Shown: one piece after another, positions 34,601 to 44,843 of the stretch | Numbering within the stretch: the first letter of the stretch is position 1 | Layout: each line of letters starts with the position of its first letter | NCBI GenBank assembly: GCA_027924645.1 | Contig: BSBN01000763.1 | Coordinates: 7,006,001-7,070,000, forward strand | Reading direction: 5' to 3' | Source: Cunninghamia lanceolata | Lineage: Eukaryota; Streptophyta; Pinopsida; Cupressales; Cupressaceae | DNA length: 64,000 nt | Notes under the pieces: model-generated | Told to the model about the DNA's origin: nothing | The model's database searches: none | The model's input: the letters and a program-made list of their open reading frames with translations, nothing else | Translations under genes and position numbers: made by a program

Positions 34601-34763
34601 TTGGGAAAGGACACTTGGCCTTTATGCAATTGATGTACTTGAAGCCGAAGGAACCATTCAAAATGCGCCAAGTGTACCTGTTGAGGAAGTCAAGGAAATA
34701 GTGTCCAAATTCATTGAATGCCAAGCTTCTAGTGATGGATATTCACATGGGGATTCTTCATAG
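31620..34763 (+). CDS. LTR-encoded 1047-residue protein, intact (element B)
   Basis: An uninterrupted frame starts MGMTAKERQVLIKMDAKS, four bases after a TCTTGCAG acceptor. Residues 1-510 look like a folded globular domain rich in Tyr, Trp and Phe (for example SAELVLECVQHYDKEKRQ and EGWMYTYFDHMF). Residues about 530-690 are hydrophilic and acidic/Gln-rich, with two basic clusters (KKRKQ near 566, RKKKR near 580) like a bipartite nuclear signal. Residues about 745-1047 are mainly amphipathic helix. It has no RT, gag, protease, integrase, transposase or envelope motif, and no signal peptide. I do not recognise the family. A regulatory or nuclear role for the element is a guess. It lies wholly inside the LTR, upstream of the second TATA box. 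Confidence 0.85.
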   Translation: MGMTAKERQVLIKMDAKSSIPESKLETQWKDVGDTNMGHVNLEEVKDFLFAITRNEDVKAIAKSGIVQAACFPPALPSAELVLECVQHYDKEKRQIIAKDGTVLAYLQREAIQEIFDIPKAKGVFICPTTAQMTFEGNSKVYMQEIRKKWMNDSSMKIYNSEDPRYHKADFKQEISYSIMFLNRVTGRPQSSTFEGWMYTYFDHMFTKNKVIDWAGLISHCLDEQLENFDETKSFFMTSYLVYILARNVVYKGLTAKGQVGTKPGQILSHQCYPQLHLKNINHYKRFNDAFAMFIVRKLRGELHWRLTGAARNFIKQYGRYYIQYDKFTYIRIQGFTSFPYRLPRYPSNRMVLLEVSRQLLEFHKMQKAMKKAGVQFPLQLGRYYSCPSLQAAEHSEIELQAYHLHPHDSKRENFDPHGAVKQSYSSYRHKEQLEDHWADAIDDDDIRMQKCSRLRWDLIRATKVLRIPDQLEGDRALLGDEYDKIRNLPYEVNWADREKVDDEGLIRPVIAITEEQINKQVQALLDEGKKLTYTKMGEVDPQEQHKAPSKDSRSKGSEKDSGQGKKRKQLEIVQGESSRKKKRISIETASSRQPGDIPPNQDLVIPVENVVLEAPIEEVPSSPHDTEIIDEANTEDKDDAEEESLPAQGRQLQQQQDLSSLPEWLQERIRENCELESCPPLPVDELLLDMSKEKPKKKANILSKITKDETGVRKVHVAVPRLEKNIEDVTRNDYDINTINLGPLTGMQVEEELQDSIDNARAIIRQETEGRIKAEKRCRALEQYIQHLVHPIHQQERVVTPPSLLPPEIVGHLEELKSSSHRMKDWMKRSKETTFRHLRDIMQVNDKITSLKERVLALMTACVEFKDFKDQHLPHLKSLMETLVDDLLHAEVIEEGRTYNFSSWYFSLRIKGQLLEKIEIDMSRIRSVLQRIQDGIHASLMEICNPFGEMTFENLKEQVQVFYFQENDVTDDRLDSIFSLAVHLGDNKARITDWERTLGLYAIDVLEAEGTIQNAPSVPVEEVKEIVSKFIECQASSDGYSHGDSS

Positions 34764-34986
34764 GACAATGATATATCATTCTTATCTTCTTGCGAGGCGT
34801 GCCTTTGTTTCTTTCTTCATGGCCTCCCTCATTTAATAAAGATAACTTCTTGTTAGTTCCCTTCATTTAATAAAGTTGATCTCTTTCATTTAATAAGGAG
34901 AAGTTTGTTACAACTACTTGTGATGTGGCTTGATCTGGTCCGCTGACTCGGCCGATCGATCTTGACCCTTCTTTTCTTTTGAGGTC

Positions 34987-34994
34987 TATAAAAG
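34987..34994 (+). promoter_or_regulatory. TATA 2 in 3' LTR
   Basis: Identical TATAAAAG and downstream AATAAA (about 35059). In the 3' LTR the AATAAA would serve as the genomic RNA's poly(A) signal. Confidence 0.55.
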
Positions 34995-35802
34995 AGCTTT
35001 TGTTGCTCTCATTTGTACGGTTGAAATTTCTGAAATTGTTGCAAGAGCTCTCTGAGATAATAAAAAGATTCATTGCCTTGGTGATTCTATTTGTGTTTCC
35101 GAGTGTTGCATGGTTTCAATTTTCAAGCCAACATTAAGTTAGATTAAGTTTCTCTTTAAGTTTATGTTAGTTAATGAAAGGTTTCTTTATTGCTTTGTGG
35201 TGAAATCAGTAAATTCATACCATTTGTAGTTTGCGGCTCGTAGATTGCAGTGCATGGTTAGTCTGAACAATTGGACATCAATTTGATCTTTATGCTTGTT
35301 GAATCTTTCATGAGCATAACTGATTTAAACATCTTGTACCCCTAGAAGATTGCACCTATCTTGTGTAGTTGTCCATCTTGGCGAAGCAGGATCTGGTTTG
35401 ATTTCACCTTGAGCGGTAATCATCCTTGCATTTAGGATTAGATTAGTGTTTCTAAACTTTACTCCTTTTGTCCTTTTTTTTTACCATTCAGTTAGGATTA
35501 GAACCAAGAACATCAATTGCTAAATCATACGCTATCAGCTGCAGTACTTAGACCCTCTAGTATCCACTTCCGTAATCATTGAAACAACAACTTTACTTGA
35601 ACAATTGCGTAAGTCCCTTTGTGTGTTAACAGCAAAATCATACTTAGTTGCTGAGCTGTCTCTTACCAAAATCATCAAAAGGAACCTTGGAGTCATCTTG
35701 TTTGATCACCTAGTTCAGCATTCGAGAGGGTTTGCTCAAGAGGGAGTCAGATACTTTGTATTTCACTCTAATTGTTGACTTGTTCAAAAACAATCATCAA
35801 CA

Positions 35803-36748
35803 GAGCCCACGACGTCTCCACTTCCATTCAATCTGCTTCCTCTCTTCACCCTGTGCCCTCAGTCAAAGAGTTTCATTCGTTTCTTAGATGCTAATGGGAT
35901 TGTCGAAGAAGAGGGAGACGTGGGAGAGATAAAGCACAAAGGAAGAGAACAGATATCTACAGGTAGAGGAAAGTCTTCTTGATCACAGCTGTGACCAACA
36001 ATATAGAAAGTGACAATAAGAGCAAGAGATGAAGCGCCAAAGGTGAGAGCCATACGAGGTGTGACTTTTGAAACTGTGTTTTTGTGCCTGTGTTAAGCAG
36101 AATCATCTGTATATTTTAGAGGTCTCCAAAAAGAGCCGAGGTTGGAGCAGATTCATGGCTCCAGATTTTCATAAAGCAAGCAACCACACAAAATTGGTTT
36201 TATAGGAGTTTATATTTCACTGTACAACTGTGGGAGCTGGCAAAAGAAATTTAGGACAGGCATGCCTAGTTATGGTATGGTTTACAGATGCAATGAATCT
36301 GAGATAATATTAAATATTCACCTCTTAATGTTATTACAGCTGCTATGAATCCAAGATAATATCAGATATTAACCTCATAAATGTCATCATGTTTTATTCT
36401 TATGAAAGTTATGAAAAGTAATCAAATATTTTTTTTTCCAGTTGAGAATCTTTATGTTTTTATTGGCATTTAATATTCTCTGACAGTAGTTTCCCACTCC
36501 AAATGAATTCACAGCAGAAGATATTTCTAAAGACTGCAAAATATTTGGCCAGTGTTTATTTTTACAGCACAGGATTTTTAACAGTGTGGGACAACATTTC
36601 AGGCCATTTTGTGGACTTGCAAGTCCATTTAAAAAGCCTATTGGCTAAAAATTCTAAAAATAGTATGGGACTTTTTATTATTTATAAAAATAAGAGAAGT
36701 GCTATTGTAGGCAACCCTCAATTATACTACTTAAAAGAAAAATAATTC
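35803..36748. other. Intron DNA between elements B and F
   Basis: Begins with B's target duplication. A 64-codon minus-strand frame (36053-35859) starts with a signal-peptide-like MALTFGASSLALIVTFYIVG but has no recognisable family. I do not call it a gene. A fragment of the 0.49-kb intron repeat is at 36640-36745. Otherwise nothing is seen. Confidence 0.5.
36640..36745. repeat. Detached fragment of the 0.49-kb intron repeat
   Basis: Contains CTAAAAATAGTATGGGAC, GCTATTGTAGGCAACCCTC and AAAAGAAAAATA in the same order as copies at 3.9-4.5 kb. Element F starts within this repeat. Confidence 0.75.
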
Positions 36749-37722
36749 TGTAAGCAGCTGGAGTTATACTCCAAGCAATCGCCAACTTGCAGATATGCAA
36801 TACCAACTTGCATACAACACCTTCTACAATAACCTTCTCTACACTAGTTATAGATTTTAACACAAACATATGTTTCATTTATCCATTTAGCATGGTAGAG
36901 AGTAATAACAAATAAAATAAGTGCTAACATCATAGGACAATGACTGTAAACACATCATGTACCATGGAGAAACCCAAACTAGATAAACTCCACAAGAGTG
37001 AGCTTCAAGAGCCCCTCACATCACTATGTTTCAGTCTCATTACAATTGCAACATGCCAGAAGGCTTATACTAATATCTACCACTCATACGCAAGCTCCCA
37101 CACACCTGCAACTAGTCCCAACAACCAACAACACCTCCTTGTTACAACTTACGCTCTAGGAGTACAAACATGAAGGTTGCCACATTACAACTTTCTTCTC
37201 TCTCTCATCTCTTAGGCCTCCACACACTATATATGGACTCCAACAACCTACCAAAGCCAAGAAAAGGAAGATCAAAAGTCCAAAAATGCAAAAAGACCAA
37301 GTGAGATGCTTCGAATTTCATCACTCTTTGTTGCAAAATGTTTTTGCCACTTCCACCAATACAAAATCACTGTGGTATTTTCACAATTGCCGTTTCATCT
37401 GTGCATTCATTGCAGTGAACAGAGCATTTGTTGCAGTGCTCACAATTTCGCCATGGTGATTACACAATCGCTGCCTATGGAAACCTAGGATTCTTCCACA
37501 AGAGAAAAAACACTGACTTTTGTTGCCTGCACTCTGATTCAGACTTGCAAAGTTTCAGACCGCTGCCAAAATAAGAACAACCAAAATATAGTCCTCCCAT
37601 TAATGAAACCTACCGAACTCAAGCGCAACACTTTGTTCTAGGCTCCAGGACTTCACAAACTGAATGCTAGTGACACATAGACCACAATAGCCTAATTTCA
37701 ATGATTCATTTTTTGGATCACA
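36749..37722 (-). repeat. Element F 3' LTR
   Basis: Plus strand TGTAAGCAGCTGGAG to TTTTTTGGATCACA. Aligns along its length with 48852-49839 plus 62409-62438, with many substitutions and small indels, so it is old. On the minus strand it is preceded by the polypurine-like TTGGGAAGG. Confidence 0.8.
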
Positions 37723-38448
37723 CCTTCCCAATAAGAAGGCTTGTGGTCCCCAAAAACTACTTGGATTGGGAAGGAAGAACTTTCATCCCAATAGCCCCCC
37801 CAGGCATCCAATAGAGCACTTGCTCTTTACCCCTTGCAAAGTGCACTCGCTTGCTCTTACCAAACAACCTTGCATATGTTCACTGCTCTCTGCATGTATG
37901 AAACTCTTTTCCAGCCCCACCAACTGCATCCTCAAACTTTGAGACAACAAACCTTCCACTTGCACTAATCAACCGTATTCCTTTTAAGATACTAGCCAAA
38001 GCAATTTTGTATTTGCCACTATGTTAGTTCAAGAGGTGCTCTTCTTTGTTCAAAGTCAACATTAATTGGTTCTTCCTTCAGAAATAGATTGCATCTCTTT
38101 CATACATATATGGTCTCCCAAAGATTACACCACAAATGTCTAAAGGAACCACATCAAACACTACCTCATCTACAAACTCCAAAGTAAGCCCAAACTGTAA
38201 CCTATATTGCTTTGTGACTTTGACATTTACACCATCCTTTGACCAACCCCACGAATAATGACATGGTGGCCTGTTATTTCTAGACCAATCAATTCAACTA
38301 GCCTGCAAGAAATAAGGTTTGCTTGAGAGCGCAAATCAAAAAAAGGATCGAATTTCTTACCTTTGGCTTGGATCTTGATGTGGAATAGCTTAGGGAGCTC
38401 CTCTACACTTGGAGTTCCACCACTCACCAAAACAACACCCTTGCACAA
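37723..38448 (-). pseudogene. Element F protease, decayed
   Basis: The minus strand encodes a retropepsin-like region: DLRSQANLIS in place of the usual D-S-G-S-QANLIS, then LGLEITGHH-like flap sequence, and further on FDVVPLDICGVIFGRPYMYERD, the typical end of plant retroviral-like proteases. Stops follow within 60 codons, and the remaining 300 bases before the LTR have no domain. The active-site Ser-Gly has been lost. Confidence 0.6.
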
Positions 38449-38556
38449 TATAGCACACGAAAGACATTCACCTACCTCTTAGTCACCATCTATTTCTTTT
38501 CCATTGTCCACAGATAGCATTCTTGTCTTTCCCCTTCATCCAAGAAGGGGCTAACT

Positions 38557-39190
38557 CTAGACGCAAATTCCAACACCTTTCATCCACATGCCCATCTTTA
38601 TCACAATGACTACGATGAGATTTGCTCTTACCTTTGCCTTGTATTTTAGCCATGGTAGTAGCATTCTTTTAACCCTTACCATCTTGCTTCTTCTTACCCC
38701 CAAACTATTGTTCTCCACCCTTGTGCTTTTCGAAAGAGATCCACTTCTTGTCCAACTCAAAGTGGTGTGCTTGAGCGCACACCTTGTCTATATTTTGGGG
38801 CTTGGCCATGAGAGCTATTGTTTGTAGGTGATCCAACAATTCCCCCACATATTTTATGAGCACCTCATGGTCCATAATGTCTTTCCCAAGTTGAGCCACT
38901 TTCTTTCTAAATTCACTTGTGTATGCATGCACACTTTGCCCATGCTCTTGCTTCAAATGATGGCATTGCATCACTCTTGCTTCTTCATGACAGATTGAGT
39001 ATAATTGTTTCCTCAACAACACATTTTTAGTCATCCCACTTAGACACCAATGGCAATTTTTTAACCTCCAAGGAGTGTGCATAGCTCTCATACCCTATAA
39101 GAACATGCCAGCAAGTTTCAACCTTGTAAAAGAGTTTTGTTGATGTGGAGAAAGCCGATGTAGACTGAAGTACACCTCCCATTGGGACAT
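38557..39190 (-). pseudogene. Element F gag, second part
   Basis: Starts at the junction with element E and reads QWEVYFSLHRLSP, a gag core with HHLKQEHGQSVHAYTSEFRKK and LLDHLQTIALMAKP, and a degraded zinc knuckle (HCDKDGHVDERC, whose first Cys is missing). One or two stops interrupt it. The N-terminal part of the same protein is at 48417-48787, on the far side of element E. Confidence 0.75.
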
Positions 39191-40732
39191 TGTAATGTCC
39201 CCATTTTTGAGTCCTATTGCAACACAGTTGGAGTTGACTTTCTGGGTTGGTGACAACCTAATCAGAGGAGTATTTTGATGTCACCAATGTGTTTGGGTGA
39301 TCCAGTGGAGCTGTATGACACTTTTCGGAGGGATTTCAGACAACTTGTCCATACTTACAATTTATAGTAAGTGCTTGCATGGCAACAATCTTTCTGGGTT
39401 TTTATGGGTTTGTTCTCTTTGGTCCTCGGAGAACATTGCTATTTTTAGTAAGTGTCAGTTTGGCGCTGTTTTGGTGACTTGGTAGTCAGTTGATGGCTAT
39501 TCCAGACGTTGCATCAAGCTCAATGATATCAGATGGTTTGTGGATCTGGTTTGCACCCACTGTGTTGGCTTAGTTTGCTTATGGCCGTTACTATTTTTAG
39601 TAAGTTTGGGTTCGGTGTCGGATCGAGTTTTTCAGAGTGGGGTTGGATTTGTCTCGTCGAGACCATTCCAACGAGCTATAGATCTTTGCATTCTGACATC
39701 GTCTTGATATTTATTTTAAAGTCCAAAAGTTATAATTTTATTTAAATGGGACTTTATAAAGATTAACGATAAAGTGACTTTATGAAGTGAAATATTTAAA
39801 AAGGTCACTATATGTCTTGGGCGCCCATCTCAAGGAAATAATAAAGTGTTTTAAAATGATATTTTTCCCTCTCAAAAGTGAACGCCCCTCTTGAGGTGTT
39901 ATAAAAGTGGAAAAGAGCTCTTATTTGGATATGCTTGGATAATTGATTTTTTCTCTCTTATTGAGATATTCCTATGTGGGTTTGGAGCTTGGCTCCAAGG
40001 TTTGGTATTGTCTTGCTGAGACAAAAACCTCTGCAAGATAGTGTTGTTCTTGGCTTCTAGGGACGAAAACCTTCATTAGCAAATACGATATTGGCGGATG
40101 CATCCAGTATTTGCATTTGGTGCTTCATTGAGATTCATTAATTGAGGTTTTTGAAGGAGTTAATCGAAGATACATTTAGAAGTCTATGTGCAGCTGAAGA
40201 TATGGGATTGAAGGCAGATTTGTTGTGATTAAAGTGTGCTTTGCTGCTATGCTTACTCATCTTGCTGGCCGTACCTTCTTGCAGCCAGGCCGTACCTATT
40301 TGGAGGGTTGTTTGGTGTCGTTTCATGCACATTTCACAGTCTACCTTGGTCGCCCAACCCCATTCAGTTGTGCAGATCAGAATCAGGCTTGAATGCAGAG
40401 GTTGCATTGTTGTTTGCTGCTGATACATCTTTCCTTGAGGCCGTACATCCTTGCCTGGGGGACGTGAGGCTCATAGTGGTTCATTCTCTTGGTTTGGAGC
40501 AGTTGTATCCCTTATTTTGGAGGCGTTTGGGGTCTTGGACCTGAACATTGCCTTGTACATTCATTTGCCAACATTTGTAATGCATTTGGAGTGATTCTGG
40601 CTATACCCATTGCTGGTCCGGCAATAGCATAAAAACGAAGTTGCATTTCTGAATATGGGTATATGATAGTAATTAGTTTTTTGCCATTTTACCATCTGGG
40701 TATCTATTATTTTCTCCATATCTGGGTATCTG
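39191..40732 (+). repeat. Element E 5' LTR, 3'-truncated
   Basis: Highly similar to 46715-48240. TATAAAAG at 39900-39907 gives the plus orientation. Contains several GCCGTACC/GCCGTACA motifs at 40268-40450. The match to the 3' LTR ends at CTCCATATCTG (about 40723-40733), and unrelated sequence follows. Confidence 0.85.
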
Positions 40733-41334
40733 TTATTTTTCCATCCAAAAGTCTCAAATCCTTCCATTCCACATGACAAGCAAAAATCAAAAAAATACTA
40801 AGTCTATGTGGGTCCCTAAATGCCTAAATCACTCATCCACTAAGCAAAAATCTCCATTGCTTCCTACACCACCTTCCCATCATAGGATTCAATGTTTATC
40901 ACGGTATGTGCAACCGTTGGTCATGGTTCCTTTCCATCCCACGACACTTCCACATACCTCTATCTCCACTTCCTTCCACTATTATCCTACATACCTTCCC
41001 CATCCTATTCCTATGGTCCATGGTTTTGCATAAGCCTTCCCTCCATCCTTACATAATCCGCATCATAATCCACTATCGCACCTTCCATAATCCGCTATCT
41101 ACCTTCTCCATCTCACTTTCATGCAATCCCCTACCAACATCTATGAGAACACTTGACATGGTCCATGCGACGACATCCATCTAGCGGGACTATCACCTTT
41201 TGTGGAACCAAACACTTGAGTCCCTCTAGTCCGTATTCCACCTATTCTATCCAAATATTCAAAAAAAAAAAATGTAAAGAAAAATCCCTTCATCCAACAG
41301 TGAAAAGCACCCTTGGTGGCGCCTTGGATAAGTA

Positions 41335-41366
41335 CCGTGATGAAAACCTGGCAAACAGGCGTCATG
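41335..41366 (+). repeat. GAAAACC-hairpin repeat in element H
   Basis: GATGAAAACCTGGCAAACAG then GCGTCATG, the same element as at 28301-28496. A degraded second copy lies at about 41299-41330 (GTGAAAAGCACCC, GGCGCC). Confidence 0.65.
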
Positions 41367-41884
41367 TGTAGGTTGATCTTCCATGTCATTTACCCTTGGG
41401 AGCACATTGTCTCATTGACCCTATCATTTTCCATCCTATCTTACCATACCCTCCTATCATCCTTATCCTACATATACCTATCATATTGAGTCCATTCATC
41501 CTCCATTCCTCTTTTGATCTTGATAAAGATATGGGGGAAAAATGTCGAAACATGCTTTGGAAAAACTCTTGATGTACCTTGTCTTTTTCAAACCAATCCA
41601 ATCCTATTACTCTCTTGTCATAAGTGTTGTTATGTCAAATCCTGAGTTATTCCTATGCGACATAGTCCTTGGAGATCATATCCTGAATTCTCCCGTCCAT
41701 CTCTTCTTCATGCATTTCCGATCCATCTCTACTTCATCCATCCTTCTACCTACCTATCCATTAGCCACTATCGCCCATTCATCTACTTATCCGTGGTATT
41801 CCCTTGTCATCAATATCTGGCATCAGGCTATCCATCTAGTCCTTCATCCCTATCGTCATTTGTCGTGACCCTATCCTTAGTATC

Positions 41885-42115
41885 ATTAGCGAACTACGTC
41901 GCCTCTGAGTTATCACATAGGCAAGGCCATCATTGATGCGCCCCTGAGGCTCCTTTCCCATTCCATTTGGTCCCGTGTCGCCCATCCTTTTGTCCATCTA
42001 CATCCGCATCATTTCCCATCGCCTAGGTCTTAGGTCCACAAAGTCCACACTCCAAACTACGTTGCCTCTGCGTCGTCACGTAGGCAAGGCCATCATTGAT
42101 GAGCCCTGAGGCATT
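41885..42115 (+). repeat. Two CTACGT hairpin-like repeats
   Basis: About 41888-41955 and 42055-42112 share ACTACGT-GCCTCTG-GT-TCAC-TAGGCAAGGCC followed by ATCATTGATG. In the second copy CTACGT and ACGTAG are perfect inverted repeats flanking 15 bases. They lie in the 3' non-coding part of H. Confidence 0.6.
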
Positions 42116-42678
42116 GGGTCAGTCCCTTAGGGTCCGTTTCTTCATGTCTATTGTTAGTTCATCCATAATAAGTCAATCCTTTACTTGACTGGGGGCAAAT
42201 CCTTGACCTAGTTAGTGAATTGGATTTTTGAATGCTACAACTCAGAGGATAACAAACCGGATCATGGTTTTATCACTAGACAACAAGCAGCGCAACAAAG
42301 CAAGCTTTTAGAACATTGTCTTGACGCGAAGGCATTTAAACTACACCTGACACAATCCCATCCTGCCTAAAACATCAAACATGAATCTATCAAGTTATTG
42401 CAAGAAAACATATATCTATGGCAAGAAGGTTTGTAATGGTTGTTGAATGTCTTTTTATCATGATTTTTGTTATTATGTCTTTTTAGGCTACTCAAGGATG
42501 TAAAAAAAAAACTAGAGGAGCTATGATGGGGGCATAATTATTTTATTTGTTTGCTGTTTGTGGATTTATCTTTAGTAATGTGAAGCCTTGTCTAAAGACA
42601 AGATCAGCAAAAAGATCTTCAAGGACATCAGAGGTCTAAACATGAAATAGGTGTAATCCTTGTCTGTTGATACGCAAG

Positions 42679-42794
42679 CAATACTCAGGTCATCTTGGTT
42701 CAATTATACTTAGATGCTTGTATTAACTTGCTAAATCAAAATCCATGAGTAATACTCAGGTCATCATGGTTTAATTATACCTAGATGCTTGTAT
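42679..42794 (+). repeat. 70-bp tandem duplication
   Basis: AATACTCAGGTCATC-TGGTT-AATTATAC-TAGATGCTTGTATT occurs twice, offset by about 70 bases, with a few substitutions. Its function is unknown. Confidence 0.75.
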
Positions 42795-43741
42795 TTTCTT
42801 ACAACATTTTAAAAGCTCTGATGAAACAAAGTACTTCAAAAACTTGTACAAGAAGATGACAAAATCCACTATCATACATACCAAATTGCATTTCATTTCA
42901 TTTATAAGCATTTCATACATATCATTTTCCAAGTGGCTTAAGATCCAAGTCCTTTCTTTATCTACATCTCTTTATCTACTCACCCTTTTCTTTCTTTTCG
43001 TTTTGAGAGCACACCAATTGTCCTCCCAAGGGGGCGTCATCGTCATCATTCATCTTATTTGCTAACCTACCATTATCTTTCCTTGTCACCCTCGCTCTTG
43101 AGTGACTGGGGCGTCACCAATCACCAATCCAAGCATCAATCCAATCATCAAATCAATCCAATCGATCCAAGCAATGATCCAAATGCAAGTCCATCCTTAA
43201 TTCGTACCAATCGAGTAAATCAATCTTGTCAAATTATCCAATCGCAATCAATGATCTTGATCCTAATCTTGTTGTAAACCAACTCAATTAATCAATCAAT
43301 CGTCATCATCAGTGGGATATGTTTTTCCCGCATCTTTGTGTTGATTTAGGGATATATCGTTCCCCGCAATGAAAAACACTATCATCAATCATTATCGATT
43401 AATCATTGGTTTACAGCGTGACAGGGGCAGTACCATGTTTGTTCTTGTATCATTTGTGCATACTTGCTTGCTTGCTTGTGTGTGTTATCATTTTACTTTG
43501 CATAACATATCATTTCAGCCCTTTCGTCCATCCCTTATCTTGCATCCTCCATTTTCTTAGCCAACCTTTATCATCCTTTCTCATCGTGAGATTGTCCGTC
43601 ATCCTATCATCCCATTCTTCCCGTCCAATCTCCCGAGGGGGCATCCTATCGTCATAAACTTGTACCAGGGGCAAACCGGGGCATGTATCAATCGCAGAAA
43701 ATTTTTATTCTTTGAAACGACGTGATAAAACACATTGTATC

Positions 43742-44833
43742 AAAGAGGGGCAAAATGTATACACCTAAAAATGGCTAAGTCAAATTAAATAAATATTTTA
43801 ATATTTATTTTAATTCTCATTCTCCTATCAATTAAATAAATATCCTTAATTTATTTAAATGATTCACATCCCTCCAATAATTAAATAAAATCAATTTATT
43901 TAATTAAAGTCCCTAATTCTTCTATAGTCTCATCTAATTAAATAATTCTAAATTATTTAATTAATCTCAAATTCCTCTATCCTAAGTCCTAATTCCATAA
44001 ATCCACATCACCTTTCCACCTCACCTTTTTCACCTCACCTTTCCACCTCACCATGTTGCACACATAATTAAATATTTTAATATTTAATTAGCTCGCCTCA
44101 CCCACATGTCCTATTTATCCTCCAATCAAATTAGTTAACTCATCAATCAAATCTGTTAACTAATTAGTCAATTGAGTTCATTGGTCAATCTATTCTATTG
44201 ACTCCCCAATCAACCCAGTTAACTGATCAGTCATCTCAGTTAACTCTTCAATCTATTTTGTTAACTCCCATAACTCATGAAAGGAGCTTGGACACTTGTC
44301 CTCTTCTGATTCGCGCACATTCTCTCAAGCTTCCTCAACCGTACACCTCACAGGTAATTCCTCCAGTCATGGATCTATTGACACTTGGATTTGGTCTTCC
44401 CTCAGCCTATATAAGCAAGGTTTTCACACCCCTTTGCATACACTCAAGCATTCATAATCTTACTCTGCAGGAATCATACCAGCGTGCCTTTGGCAAAGTC
44501 ATCTCCATTTGCATTTACACAACCTCATTATCATAATCATCATTCAATCATGTCTCCATCAATCCATCTCCATTAGTATTGCATTGTAGTGTGATCTTCA
44601 TTGCATTGTCCACCTACAGCCGTTCTACTCTTGTCATCTTCAACAGCAAGGAAATACACACTTCTGAGAGCTCCATTACCATCAAGATCAAAAGGAGATA
44701 GGCGAACAATGGAAGCATAGAGGTAAAACGGTCTTCAAAGGTATAATCTTTGTTTACTTGTATTTACATCAATTTCCATTGAGTTATTGGATGATTAGTT
44801 GTTTAATACTGTTGTTCACATTTTCCACTAACA
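43742..44833 (+). repeat. Element H polypurine tract and LTR
   Basis: AAAGAGGGGCAAAA (43742-43755) abuts TGTATACACC, taken as the LTR start. U3 is very AT-rich with two palindromes centred near 43800 and 44080 (arms AAATAAATATT and AATTAAATATT). TATATAA is at 44408-44414. The 3' end (CACTAACA, about 44833) is a guess because no second copy is in the window. Confidence 0.5.
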
Positions 44834-44843
44834 TTACCTATAG

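Larger units (their letters stand above)
12865..35802 (+). mobile_element. Element B: giant Tat-like LTR retrotransposon, gene inside LTR
   Basis: A 22,938-bp element is flanked by a perfect 5-bp duplication, GAGCC (12860-12864 and 35803-35807). Its LTRs are 6757 and 6763 bp, beginning TGTTGTGACCAAATCAC and ending CAATCATCAACA. By eye about 60 differences separate them (about 1%), so the insertion is fairly recent. Each LTR carries a 1047-codon gene. The internal part encodes gag, protease, an extra RNase H, RT, RNase H and integrase in one frame with three TAG stops. The integrase end and polymerase motifs place it in the Ty3 Tat/Athila branch. Nothing is inserted into it. Confidence 0.95.
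29040..35802 (+). repeat. Element B 3' LTR (6763 bp)
   Basis: Second copy of the giant LTR with the gene intact. It has small indels relative to the 5' copy, such as three extra bases near 31216 and near 35590. It is followed directly by the target duplication GAGCC. Confidence 0.95.
40733..44833 (+). mobile_element. Element H fragment: Tat-like 3' end plus LTR, inside E
   Basis: 40733-43755 is non-coding and resembles the 3' region of element B: TCCATCC low complexity, an A-rich tract at about 41260, and the GAAAACCTGGCAAACAGG hairpin at about 41345. A polypurine tract, AAAGAGGGGCAAAA, and an LTR start follow. H's gag-pol and 5' LTR are absent. The left edge coincides with the truncation of E's 5' LTR, so one deletion probably removed both. 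Confidence 0.6.
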
